A stretch of DNA of 46,621 nucleotides, taken from positions 1 through 46,621 of the forward strand of contig CATLVU010000006.1 in NCBI GenBank assembly GCA_950061135.1. The letters run 5' to 3'. Positions 1 to 7,347 of this stretch are shown here, in pieces. The translations under genes were made by a program, and so were the position numbers. This DNA is from an uncultured Oligoflexia bacterium. GTDB lineage: Bacteria > Bdellovibrionota > Bacteriovoracia > Bacteriovoracales > Bacteriovoracaceae. Position 1 is the first letter of the stretch. Every line of letters starts with the position of its first letter. Under the pieces are notes generated by a model that saw only the letters and a program-made list of their open reading frames with translations, was not told where the DNA came from and searched no databases.

Positions 1-1062
1 TGTATCTAATTTACTTACAGGTGGCAGGACCCCAAAAGCGTCAGCAGTCAAAAAGAAAATATTTTTTGGAATTGAACCAGTAGAAGACTCTTTTCTTTCA
101 TCAATAAAGCTAAGAGGATAAGAAGCTCGTCCATTCTCAGTAATTTCTTTTGAATTAAAATCAACTCTTCCAGTTGCTTCGTCGAAAGTTACGTTTTCTA
201 AGAGAGCCCCAAATTGATTAGATGCTTTGTAAATCTCAGGCTCTTTTTCAAAAGATAACTCATATGTTTTTGCATAACAGCCACCTTCAAAATTAAAGAC
301 TCCTTTATCTGATAGGCCATGTTCATCATCGCCAATCAATAATGTACCTTCGTCAGTTGATAAAGTTGTTTTTCCTGTACCAGAAAGTCCAAAAAATAAT
401 GAAGAGCTACCGTTAGGAAGTTCTGCTGCTCCTGTATGCATTGGAAGAACATTGTCTTCAGTTAAATCATAGTTCATAACTGAGAACATTGATTTTTTGA
501 TTTCACCTGCATAAAAAGTACCAACGATAATTGTTGTTTTTGTATCAAAGCAAGTGGCGACAATTGTTTCTCTCTCATTGCCGTATTTCTTTATAGGTGC
601 ATTGAATTCAGGCAAGTGAAGAATAGTAAAATCTTTTTCTGTCATCTCTCTATGGGAGTCTCTGAATAAATGATAAGTGAAAAGTGCATGATGAGGGCTA
701 CTAGAAATGAGCCTTGCTCCAATATTATGTGTGCTACATGCCCCAACAAGTCTTTCTGTAATATATAGGTCTTTTTTGGTTTTAAGTTCTTCTAGAACAT
801 CATTTTTAAGGCCTGTGAATTCTTCACTGCTCATTTTATTAAGATTGTTATCCCACCAAACTGTATTCTCAGTGGTTTCAGAAAAAACAATATATCTATC
901 GTTAGCAGATCTACCTGTGTGCTTGCCAGTTGTGACAACAAGTGAGCCATCTTTTGTTAATTTTCCAGTACCGTTTTCAATAGTGCGTTGAATATAAAAA
1001 CTTGGTGAGTTGTTGATATGTAAATTATTTGTAAAACCCGCTTGGGTATAAAAATTAGCCAT
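1..1062 (-). CDS. pckA: Phosphoenolpyruvate carboxykinase (ATP), 3' end missing
   Basis: Gluconeogenic enzyme converting oxaloacetate and ATP to phosphoenolpyruvate, ADP and CO2 in the cytoplasm. The 354 visible residues begin MANFYTQAGFTNNLHINN and carry the kinase P-loop GLSGTGKTTLS at about residues 225-235, the TGRSANDR segment near the N-terminus, and a GVLPPVSKL stretch at the cut end, all typical of the ATP-dependent family (usual length about 530 aa). Roughly a third of the protein lies beyond the left edge. The start is supported by a GGAG ribosome-binding site about 8 nt upstream. A family-typical P-loop and the ATP-type order of motifs make the GTP-dependent enzyme unlikely. Confidence 0.96.
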   Translation of the reverse strand, partial: MANFYTQAGFTNNLHINNSPSFYIQRTIENGTGKLTKDGSLVVTTGKHTGRSANDRYIVFSETTENTVWWDNNLNKMSSEEFTGLKNDVLEELKTKKDLYITERLVGACSTHNIGARLISSSPHHALFTYHLFRDSHREMTEKDFTILHLPEFNAPIKKYGNERETIVATCFDTKTTIIVGTFYAGEIKKSMFSVMNYDLTEDNVLPMHTGAAELPNGSSSLFFGLSGTGKTTLSTDEGTLLIGDDEHGLSDKGVFNFEGGCYAKTYELSFEKEPEIYKASNQFGALLENVTFDEATGRVDFNSKEITENGRASYPLSFIDERKESSTGSIPKNIFFLTADAFGVLPPVSKLDT

Positions 1063-1086
1063 TATAATCTCCGATTTTTTTCTTTA

Positions 1087-1115
1087 AATTTAGCTAAGTA
1101 TTAACTTGTTGTAAA
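1087..1115 (-). promoter_or_regulatory. Candidate sigma-70-type promoter of pckA
   Basis: On the minus strand TTTACA (1115-1110) is followed after 17 nt by TAAATT (1092-1087), about 25 nt upstream of the pckA start codon. This was found by eye only; the region is AT-rich, so chance matches are possible. Confidence 0.4.
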
Positions 1116-1173
1116 ACATATGCCATTCTTTTTTAAGAGCATTTTTTTACGAGAAGTGTCAAGGAGATGACAA

Positions 1174-1887
1174 ATGAGAACAGTTTTAATCACTGGTGCA
1201 AATAGAGGTCTAGGACTTGAAACAGCGAAACAATTACTTGAAAAAGGTTTTTTTGTATATCTAGGGATGCGAGATACTTCTAAAGCTGAGAAGTTGGTAA
1301 ATGAGTTATCTAGTATTTCAAAAGAGTTCAAATTATTAGAATTGGATATATTGAAGAATTCGCAAATTAGAGATGCATTATCTGAGATTCGAAATGCAGG
1401 CCATTCTCTTGACATTTTGATCAACAACGCAGGTGTTTTCATAGAGTCTACGGGGCCTAATGATCAAACAACTTCTAGCATTTTAAAGGTTGATTCTGCA
1501 ATTGTATTAAAAACTATCGAAACAAATACAATTGGTGCACTTAAAATGATCCAGTTTTTTGTTCCTTTCATGCTTGAACACGGGGGAGGCAGAATTATTA
1601 ATGTTTCTTCAGGAATGGGGCAATTAGAACATATGAAAGGTCACTGGCCTGGTTACAGAATGAGTAAAACAGGAATGAACGTGCTTACAAAAGTTTTAGA
1701 TGAAGAAATGCATGAAAAAAATATTATAGTAAACTCAGTTTGTCCGGGCTGGGTGCGAACAGATATGGGGGGAGAGAATGCTTTACTCTCTATAAGTGAG
1801 GGGGTTGATAGTATTGTTTGGCTTTCAACAATAAGTAATTCTCCGCGAGGAAAGTTTATTCAAAACAGAAAGGTCATTGAATGGTAA
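1174..1887 (+). CDS. Short-chain dehydrogenase/reductase (SDR family)
   Basis: NAD(P)H-dependent oxidoreductase of unknown substrate, classical SDR size (237 aa). The nucleotide-binding motif TGANRGLG starts at residue 7, the structural NNAG at 84-87, the catalytic serine is in the VSS segment (S145/S146) and the Y161-x-x-x-K165 pair is intact (YRMSK). The PGWVRTDMGG segment after the active site is typical of carbonyl-reductase-like members. An AAGGAG ribosome-binding site lies about 6 nt before the ATG. Its stop codon overlaps the ATG of the next gene (ATGGTAA), so it is probably translated as the first gene of a three-gene operon with the FMN-binding-like protein and the acylase. Confidence 0.9.
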   Translation: MRTVLITGANRGLGLETAKQLLEKGFFVYLGMRDTSKAEKLVNELSSISKEFKLLELDILKNSQIRDALSEIRNAGHSLDILINNAGVFIESTGPNDQTTSSILKVDSAIVLKTIETNTIGALKMIQFFVPFMLEHGGGRIINVSSGMGQLEHMKGHWPGYRMSKTGMNVLTKVLDEEMHEKNIIVNSVCPGWVRTDMGGENALLSISEGVDSIVWLSTISNSPRGKFIQNRKVIEW

Positions 1888-2432
1888 AATATATTTTTTT
1901 ATTCTTCATCTTTCAAATTCAAGCTTCATATTCACAGATCGATTACTCTTATTGGCCAAATAAAGATAGAACTAAAGAGTTTTTAGTTGAAGATACTGTG
2001 AGTAAAGAAAAAAATAATATAAAAATTATTGCAGTTTATAATAAGAAGAAACTTTTGGGCTTTGTTCGAAAAATTGATACAACTACTGGTTGTAATTCAG
2101 CGTGTTTGCCTATTCAATATGTTGCCTACTATGACTCAGGCGGAAATTATATAAAGCTCCAAGGTGATAATCTAACTAAAATAAATCATACTCCGATGTC
2201 TCAGGAAGACTTAACTCAATTAGATCTTTTTATTTTGAATCCTCCCGCAGAGTTGGTATCGGTAAAGAATCCTTTAGAGCTGACAGATGCCCTGACAGGA
2301 GCGACTTTCAAAAAGTTTCAACCTTTTGTGATAAAGGGAGGAGCCTACAGCACATTAAGAATTTTGACTTATCATGTAGAAACACAAAAACATTTAAAAA
2401 AAATCTTGGAAAATATAAATGAAAAAAATTAG
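1881..2432 (+). CDS. Secreted protein with FMN-binding-domain-like motif
   Basis: A 183-aa exported protein. An N-terminal hydrophobic segment (MVKYIFLFFIFQIQASYS) looks like a signal peptide. Residues around 133-140 read TDALTGATF, which resembles the D-A-(I/L)-(S/T)-G-A-T signature of FMN-binding domains (RnfG/NqrC type), where the threonine is covalently flavinylated. A CNSAC cysteine pair lies mid-protein. It overlaps the SDR stop by 7 nt and the acylase start by 14 nt, implying coupled translation. The FMN link is inferred from one motif; the rest of the protein is not recognised. If correct, flavin would be added in the periplasm by an ApbE-type transferase, and none is encoded nearby. 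Confidence 0.55.
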   Translation: MVKYIFLFFIFQIQASYSQIDYSYWPNKDRTKEFLVEDTVSKEKNNIKIIAVYNKKKLLGFVRKIDTTTGCNSACLPIQYVAYYDSGGNYIKLQGDNLTKINHTPMSQEDLTQLDLFILNPPAELVSVKNPLELTDALTGATFKKFQPFVIKGGAYSTLRILTYHVETQKHLKKILENINEKN

Positions 2433-4788
2433 TAAAAACTTTCTCCTAGTCGCATTCTTTTTAATCTCTACGATACTGTATATGGGTGTTTTAATTTTTA
2501 CACCACAAGAGCAAGGAGAGATATCAGGATTAGATGTTTCAAGTTCTGTGAATATTTATAGCGATAATTTTGGAATACCTCATATTAAGGCTGATTCTGA
2601 GGAGGATGCTTATAAGGCTTTAGGCTTTATTACTGCAAGAGATAGACTATTTCAAATGGATGTTTTTCGCAGAATGATTCAAGGACGATTAAGCGAGATA
2701 TTTGGCGAAAAAACAATTAATGCTGATAAACTTCTTAGGACTCTTCGTTTTAAAAAACACTCTGAACTGGTCTTAAGTAATATTCAAAATTCATTAGATT
2801 CAAAGTTGATGAATAATGTTAATTCTTATCTTGAGGGGGTTCATTTTTATATTGATAATAAAACTCTTCCTTTAGAATTTCATTTACTGGGTTACAAACC
2901 AGAGAAGTTTGAAGCCTCTGACATGATAGGGATTTCAGGCTATATGGCACTCACTTTTGCTGAAGCAATTATACAGGATGTACTTTATTCTAGGCTAAAA
3001 GATATTCTTCCTGCTAGAAAGCTTCAAGTGCTAGACAGTAATGATCAAGGTGATAATTTATTTTATGATAATTCATCAAAGCTATTTCCTGAAACGGAAG
3101 AGTTTGTATTAAAAGGAATTGAAGAGCTTAAAAGTGTTTTACCGCTTTTTTATGGGTCTAACTCTTGGGTGTTGGCCGGTAACCGTACAGAGTCAGGTTT
3201 TCCTATTTTGGCGAATGATCCTCATATTGCTATCGGAAACCCTCATATCTTTTATGAGGCACATATTCAAACACCTGATTTTGAAATTTATGGAAATTAC
3301 ATACCATTAATTCCTTTTGCTATTATGGGGCATACTCCTTATTCAGGGTGGGCAATAACTATGGCGGAGCTCGATGATTTAAATATCTATGAAGAGCAAA
3401 TTGATTTTGAAAAAAATAAAGTTCTTTATAAGGGAGACTGGCAAGATTTAATTATAGAAAAAGAGATAATAAAAATTAAGGGTGGCAAGGAACAAGAATT
3501 ACTTGTTTATAGAACACCACATGGTCCTCTTCTTAACAATACAAAGTTTGGTGATAAGGAAAAAAATCTCGCTTTGTGGTGGTCAGTTTATCATCCAGAA
3601 AATGATATTCTTACAACATTATATGAGCTTCCTAAGGCGCAAAATGTAGAAGAGTTTAAAGCTTCTTTACAACATGCTGCTTCGCCATCATTGAATATTA
3701 GTTGGGCACATAAGGATGGAGCGATTGCTTGGTGGGTGCTAGGCAAATATCCAAAGTTTTCGAAAAATATTAATACGAAGTACCTTCTTAAAGGATGGAA
3801 TGGAGAACATGACTTTGAAAACTATTATAGTTTTGAGGAGAACCCTCATGAAATAAATCCTGAATCAGGAGTAATTGTAACAGCAAATTATAAACCGTGG
3901 CTGAAGGCTTTCGAGCATTTTCAAGGATATTGGCAGCCAAGTGGGCGTTTTCATAGAATACACAAATTACTTGATGAGAAGGAAAAGTGGAATTTAGATG
4001 CTTTAAAAAAAGTTCAAACTGATAATATTTTACCAGGCCATGCATTTTTCAAAGAGAAGCTTTCAAAAAGTATTAATAAAGAATTTTTAACAAAGAAAGA
4101 AAAACAAGTTTTTCAAAAGTTTCTAGAATGGGACGGGGCTCATGACATTGAAAGTGTAGGGGCCACAATTTTTAATACGTGGTCTCAAAAGTTAATTAAA
4201 AACATTTTTCAAGATGAAATGGGGAGAAAAAATTTTAATTCTTTCACAAAGCTTGCTGAGTACTGGAATTCATATAAGAAGATACTAACTTTTTCCAATC
4301 ATTCATTTTGGGATAATATAAATACAAAAAAAATAGAAACAATGAACGTTGTTACAACTGATTCTTTTAAAGAAACAGTGGAGTGGTTGGAAAGCGAGTA
4401 TGGAATGAACCATCATCTTTGGAAGTGGGGAAGGGTTCACCGTGTTAGCTTTTCGCATTTTTTAGGCAAAGTTAAGCCTTTAGATTATTTATATAATAGA
4501 GAGAAAATCTCTGTTCCAGGTGGAAGATACTTAATCAATAACTTAGGCCATAACAAAACAGATGCAGGCTTTAATGTCGTACATGGCCCAGCTACTCGAA
4601 GATTAATTGACTTTAATGATGTTAGGAATAGCTTTGGAATCATTCCTTTAGGCAACTCAGGAAATCCTTTTTCTACTCATTATGGTGATCAGACATCTCT
4701 TTACAAAAAGAATCAATACCGTAAGCAGTTAATGAATTGGGAAGAGATAGAGAAATTAAAAGTTCTAAAAATAAAAGGTGGACACTAA
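2419..4788 (+). CDS. Penicillin acylase family protein (Ntn hydrolase)
   Basis: A 789-aa enzyme of the penicillin amidase / acyl-homoserine-lactone acylase family, made as a precursor that self-cleaves so that the serine of G-S-N-S-W becomes the N-terminal nucleophile of the large subunit. That serine is Ser247. The alpha region is preceded by a hydrophobic N-terminus (residues about 7-28) acting as signal or anchor. Other family marks are the FGIPHI and ARDRLFQMD blocks early on, NDPHIAIGNP after the nucleophile, and LNISWAHKDG downstream. It is the last gene of the overlapping SDR operon and ends in a strong terminator. The substrate cannot be told from sequence: beta-lactam, N-acyl amino acid and acyl-homoserine lactone are all possible. 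Confidence 0.9.
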   Translation: MKKISKNFLLVAFFLISTILYMGVLIFTPQEQGEISGLDVSSSVNIYSDNFGIPHIKADSEEDAYKALGFITARDRLFQMDVFRRMIQGRLSEIFGEKTINADKLLRTLRFKKHSELVLSNIQNSLDSKLMNNVNSYLEGVHFYIDNKTLPLEFHLLGYKPEKFEASDMIGISGYMALTFAEAIIQDVLYSRLKDILPARKLQVLDSNDQGDNLFYDNSSKLFPETEEFVLKGIEELKSVLPLFYGSNSWVLAGNRTESGFPILANDPHIAIGNPHIFYEAHIQTPDFEIYGNYIPLIPFAIMGHTPYSGWAITMAELDDLNIYEEQIDFEKNKVLYKGDWQDLIIEKEIIKIKGGKEQELLVYRTPHGPLLNNTKFGDKEKNLALWWSVYHPENDILTTLYELPKAQNVEEFKASLQHAASPSLNISWAHKDGAIAWWVLGKYPKFSKNINTKYLLKGWNGEHDFENYYSFEENPHEINPESGVIVTANYKPWLKAFEHFQGYWQPSGRFHRIHKLLDEKEKWNLDALKKVQTDNILPGHAFFKEKLSKSINKEFLTKKEKQVFQKFLEWDGAHDIESVGATIFNTWSQKLIKNIFQDEMGRKNFNSFTKLAEYWNSYKKILTFSNHSFWDNINTKKIETMNVVTTDSFKETVEWLESEYGMNHHLWKWGRVHRVSFSHFLGKVKPLDYLYNREKISVPGGRYLINNLGHNKTDAGFNVVHGPATRRLIDFNDVRNSFGIIPLGNSGNPFSTHYGDQTSLYKKNQYRKQLMNWEEIEKLKVLKIKGGH

Positions 4789-4806
4789 AATACGTGTCCA
4801 CCTTTT
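4773..4806. terminator. Bidirectional rho-independent terminator
   Basis: A perfect 9-bp stem GGTGGACAC (4777-4785) / GTGTCCACC (4794-4802) with an 8-nt loop, flanked by AAAA on the left and TTTT on the right, so it can end transcripts from both sides. It overlaps the acylase stop codon and serves the small lipoprotein gene coming from the other strand. Confidence 0.88.
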
Positions 4807-4815
4807 ATATCCTTA

Positions 4816-4983
4816 CTAAGATTTTTTGCTACAACACTTTTTCTTTTTATCTTTAAGACTACATTTTTCTCCACAGTCTTTCTTTTTCATTTCACATTTT
4901 TCTTTACAGTCTTTTTTTCCGTGATGAGCACATGAAACCATAAAAAAAGATGCTGAGATTAAAATAACGCTTAGAATTTTCAT
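4816..4983 (-). CDS. Small Cys/Lys-rich lipoprotein (55 aa)
   Basis: A 55-aa ORF starting with ATG at 4983 behind a GGAG ribosome-binding site. The signal peptide ends in a lipobox-like FMVSC, so Cys18 would be lipidated. The mature part is almost only Lys, Glu, Asp and Cys and contains two near-identical units, KDCKEKC and KDCGEKC, each with a C-x3-C pair, then a CC pair close to the C-terminus; six cysteines follow the lipid cysteine. Such spaced cysteines suggest metal binding or disulfides, which is inference. It shares the bidirectional terminator with the acylase gene. I do not recognise a named family. Confidence 0.75.
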   Translation of the reverse strand: MKILSVILISASFFMVSCAHHGKKDCKEKCEMKKKDCGEKCSLKDKKKKCCSKKS

Positions 4984-5042
4984 TTCGACTCCTTATCAAG
5001 TATAGTAGTTTTTAATTTTATAGTAGATACAAGGGAGAATCA

Positions 5043-5558
5043 ATGGAGAGCAATGAAATCCTCATTAGCCAAAACGTTGCAATATTAGTTGATGGAAATA
5101 ATATAGAAAGAAGTATTGACGGCGTCTTTAAAATCAAGGGAGGAATGATTAATTTTGACACTCTTGTTCCAAGGCTTTTAGATTCTAGATATTTAAATAG
5201 ATTGGTATATTTTCGCGAGGGGAAAAATATTTCTTCTAAATTAGCAGATAGGCTGCATGAACAATTTTATGGTTCAGTAAGGCCATGTCATAAATCAGCA
5301 GATATCCCTCTGACTATCAAGGCAATGCAATTAGCAACAAAAGTTGATTGTATTATAATTCTATCTGGTGATTCGGATTATATTGAATTAGTTAAGCATT
5401 TAAAAAGTGAAGGGGTAAGAGTAGAAATTTGTGCAGTAAAAGAGAATACTGCAAAAGTTATACTGGAGGAAGCCGAGTTTTTTCATAGTATAACAAAAGA
5501 TGATATTTTTGTTTATACTGCTCCTAAAGCTAAGCGCCAAAGAGCAAAGTCTACTTAA
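5043..5558 (+). CDS. NYN-domain (LabA/DUF88-like) putative RNase
   Basis: A 171-aa protein of the PIN-like NYN superfamily. The acidic motifs expected for the metal site are present: VAILVDGNNIE (Asp17) and LSGDSDY (Asp110, Asp112), and the C-terminal part VRVEICAVKENTA matches the usual LabA layout. Family members are thought to cleave or bind RNA; no target is evident. An AGGGAG ribosome-binding site precedes the ATG by 7 nt. It converges on and overlaps the uridine kinase gene by 8 nt. Confidence 0.85.
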   Translation: MESNEILISQNVAILVDGNNIERSIDGVFKIKGGMINFDTLVPRLLDSRYLNRLVYFREGKNISSKLADRLHEQFYGSVRPCHKSADIPLTIKAMQLATKVDCIIILSGDSDYIELVKHLKSEGVRVEICAVKENTAKVILEEAEFFHSITKDDIFVYTAPKAKRQRAKST

Positions 5559-6165
5559 TACACTTATCTTTTAACTTATCTAAAAGAGCATAAAACGCAT
5601 TCATATCTGTACCTGAGTTCACATGGTCGGCATGAATTTTGGATGGTTCTACGAATTTATCATGCATCGGCTTAACCTGTTTTTCGAACTGATTAATGAC
5701 ACCCTCTCTAGTTCTTCCTCTCTCTGTGATATCTCGTTGGAGTCTTCTTTGAAAACGTATTTCTTCTGGTGTTTCAACGAAAACAGAAATATCAAATATC
5801 TCACGCATATTACTTTGGGATAGTAATAAAATTCCATCTACGATAATAACTTTTTTTGGTTCTGTTTTGACTGTTTCTTCTTTTCTTGTATGAGTTGAAA
5901 ATTCATACATTGGAATTTCGACACTTTTATTATCTTTTAATAAGCACAGTTGCTTTGCAAGAAGATTAAAGTCAATCGATTCAGGGTGATCAAAATTCAC
6001 TGACCCTCCATCAAAGTCAAATTTAGAACTCTGGTCTTTATAAAAGTTATCTTGATAGATTAATAAGGAACATTCTTTACCGAGTTTTTTATGTAATGCT
6101 TGGGCAAAAAAAGTCTTTCCTGAGCCGCTTCCCCCCGCAATACCAATAATAATATTTTTATTCAT
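5551..6165 (-). CDS. udk: Uridine kinase
   Basis: Pyrimidine-salvage kinase phosphorylating uridine and cytidine to UMP and CMP. The N-terminus carries the P-loop GGSGSGKT at residues 11-18, followed by YQDNFYKDQS and the NFDHPESIDF block typical of uridine kinase/PRK-like enzymes, then VIIVDGILLL (Walker B) and the RFQRRLQRDITERGR lid region. Its 204-aa length is normal. It stands alone, converging with the NYN gene. Confidence 0.94.
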   Translation of the reverse strand: MNKNIIIGIAGGSGSGKTFFAQALHKKLGKECSLLIYQDNFYKDQSSKFDFDGGSVNFDHPESIDFNLLAKQLCLLKDNKSVEIPMYEFSTHTRKEETVKTEPKKVIIVDGILLLSQSNMREIFDISVFVETPEEIRFQRRLQRDITERGRTREGVINQFEKQVKPMHDKFVEPSKIHADHVNSGTDMNAFYALLDKLKDKCIK

Positions 6166-6199
6166 AAGAGTTTTTTATTACTTAATTGCTAGAGAAGCA

Positions 6200-6236
6200 A
6201 GAGATCAGAAATTTATTTATAAAAAATCTGATCTCT
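6200..6236 (-). terminator. Hairpin downstream of the metzincin lipoprotein gene
   Basis: A 10-bp stem (AGAGATCAGA at 6200-6209 with TCTGATCTCT at 6227-6236) closes an AT-only loop, 9 nt past the stop of the lipoprotein gene read on the minus strand. The U-tract on that strand is weak (TTGCTTCTC); on the plus strand it is followed by a T-rich run. It probably ends the lipoprotein transcript and may also stop read-through from the other side. Confidence 0.6.
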
Positions 6237-6244
6237 ATTTGATT

Positions 6245-6907
6245 TTACATTTTTTCAATTAACTGCTTTACAATTGTTCCTACTCCATAGGGAACAGAGT
6301 AGTTTCTTCTTGTTGTCTTGCTATAATCATGGCCGAATCCTAATTTATGGGTCCATTCATGTACAGCATTAGCTGCAACTTTTGATAAAGAATAACCTGA
6401 AAAAAACTTATTATTCACCCATATTCTATGAGTATCAGGATATGTATAGCCTACAGTACTATTATTACTATAATATAGCGTTATATCTAAATCGATTTCA
6501 TTATCAAGAACAGGATCTAGCTTTTCAATTCCATCAAGAAGGGTATAGTAGATTTCTTCGTTGGACATGCCGTTATTATCTACAAAAGTTACTTGATTTT
6601 GATATGTGTGATTAAGTACAGCATCTTTAAATTCTTGTGAGTTGATTACAACCTTAAGTCTTTCTAGAGCTTTTTTCATTTTCTCTTCTTGCTCAGGAGT
6701 AAATTCTCTAAGGAATGGGTTTACAGATAAGCTAGCTTCAGGGTTTGGTGTTGGAAGTAGGCATGGCCTAGGACTATCACCATCTTTGGTTGCAGTTTCT
6801 CCTGGTAGGAGGCATTCTTCAACCTTCTCAGGAGGGGCTTGTTTACATCCAGCGATTGAGATCGCCAGAACTAGTGGATACAGTTTTACTAAAATCTCTT
6901 TTTTCAT
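6245..6907 (-). CDS. Metzincin-motif lipoprotein, putative zinc protease
   Basis: A 220-aa lipoprotein: the signal peptide ends AISIAGC, making Cys21 the lipidated residue. Near the C-terminus H183-E-W-T-H187-K-L-G-F-G-H193-D fits the metzincin zinc signature HExxHxxGxxH exactly, so a secreted zinc endopeptidase is likely. The segment after it (RRNYSVPYGVGT) lacks a methionine where the metzincin Met-turn would be, and the mature chain is short for a protease. The Pro/Glu-rich linker after Cys21 is typical of surface lipoproteins. It may be transcribed from the sigma-54 promoter about 260 nt upstream through the structured leader. A weak AGGAT ribosome-binding site precedes the ATG. Confidence 0.75.
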   Translation of the reverse strand: MKKEILVKLYPLVLAISIAGCKQAPPEKVEECLLPGETATKDGDSPRPCLLPTPNPEASLSVNPFLREFTPEQEEKMKKALERLKVVINSQEFKDAVLNHTYQNQVTFVDNNGMSNEEIYYTLLDGIEKLDPVLDNEIDLDITLYYSNNSTVGYTYPDTHRIWVNNKFFSGYSLSKVAANAVHEWTHKLGFGHDYSKTTRRNYSVPYGVGTIVKQLIEKM

Positions 6908-6950
6908 ATTTCATCCTTCGTTTTTTCGAGTACAAAAGAGTTCGGATGAA

Positions 6951-6972
6951 AAGAGCCTCTAGATAAGGCTTT
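6951..6972 (-). terminator. Short hairpin in the leader of the metzincin lipoprotein gene
   Basis: On the minus strand AGCCT (6970-6966) pairs with AGGCT (6958-6954) over a 7-nt loop and is followed by CTTTTC. It is a weak terminator or attenuator candidate that could end the structured RNA before the lipoprotein gene. The stem is only 5 bp. Confidence 0.35.
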
Positions 6973-7034
6973 AGAGTATAGCGGCAATATTTGCCTAAAT
7001 TAGAATATGTTTGGATTTTTGTTTAAGAAATATT

Positions 7035-7146
7035 TAGCTAACGAAAAAGGCAAGGTATTGTGTGTGTGTGGTGTGGGAGATAGACCTAATTCTGGGTCTA
7101 TCTGGGATAGGGAATTGATAGGAATTAGATCCTTTCCCGTTAGCTA
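7035..7146 (-). ncRNA. Candidate structured RNA, about 112 nt, sigma-54 driven
   Basis: The minus strand from 7146 to 7035 begins TAGCTAACG and ends CGTTAGCTA, a perfect 9-bp closing stem. After a 2x2 internal loop it continues with AAAGG/CCTTT pairing (7135-7131 with 7050-7046). Inside is a perfect 8-bp hairpin, GATAGACC/GGTCTATC (7102-7095 with 7086-7079, 8-nt loop), and an unpaired (CA)n tract. The predicted start of the upstream sigma-54 promoter is base 7146, exactly the first base of the closing stem. No convincing ORF lies here and it matches no RNA family I know. It could be a free small RNA or the 5' leader of the lipoprotein gene. Confidence 0.6.
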
Positions 7147-7157
7147 TTTATATATAA

Positions 7158-7173
7158 GCAAGGCTTGTGCCAA
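7158..7173 (-). promoter_or_regulatory. Sigma-54 (-24/-12) promoter
   Basis: On the minus strand TTGGCAC (7173-7167), five bases, then TTGCTT (7161-7156) fits the sigma-54 consensus TTGGCACG-N4-TTGCW with the invariant GG (7171/7170) and GC (7159/7158) exactly 12 nt apart. The predicted transcription start is 7146. Such promoters need an enhancer-binding activator upstream; inverted repeats at 7229-7238 and 7299-7333 are suitably placed. Confidence 0.75.
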
Positions 7174-7228
7174 AACTGTTAGCCCCTAAGTTGCTTAAAT
7201 TACTAAGGTATTTGCAATGGCCTATTTG

Positions 7229-7238
7229 GCACCGGTGC
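7229..7238. promoter_or_regulatory. Palindrome upstream of the sigma-54 promoter, possible activator site
   Basis: GCACCGGTGC is a perfect 10-bp palindrome located 83-92 bp upstream of the predicted sigma-54 start, the normal distance for an enhancer-binding-protein site. It is unusually GC-rich for this region. It is shorter than and different from the NtrC site, so the activator is unknown. Confidence 0.35.
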
Positions 7239-7298
7239 AGATTTGTCCTTTTTACTAAGTCAGAATGTCTTATGGACAGTTTAAATGAGTAATTTTTA

Positions 7299-7333
7299 TT
7301 TACACGGAAAGCTCTTAATGCCTTCCGTGTAAA
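7299..7333. repeat. 11-bp inverted repeat between the 60-aa gene and the sigma-54 promoter
   Basis: TTTACACGGAA (7299-7309) and TTCCGTGTAAA (7323-7333) are perfect arms around a 13-nt loop, 14 nt past the stop of the 60-aa gene. No U-tract follows on either strand, so a normal intrinsic terminator is doubtful. It could be a transcript-end hairpin or a second activator site, 153-187 bp upstream of the sigma-54 start. Confidence 0.45.
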
Positions 7334-7347
7334 CACTGGGAGTTTAT

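Noticed and set aside
2944-2960. TGGCAC-N5-TTTGC inside the acylase gene as a sigma-54 promoter
   Set aside because: It lies within a coding region and the spacing is off by one base.
7007-7189. A 60-codon ORF on the plus strand across the candidate structured RNA
   Set aside because: No ribosome-binding site and low-complexity TG-rich content; the strong inverted repeats explain the sequence better.
7299-7333. Rho-independent terminator of the 60-aa gene
   Set aside because: The stem is strong but no U-tract follows on either strand, so it is listed as an inverted repeat only.
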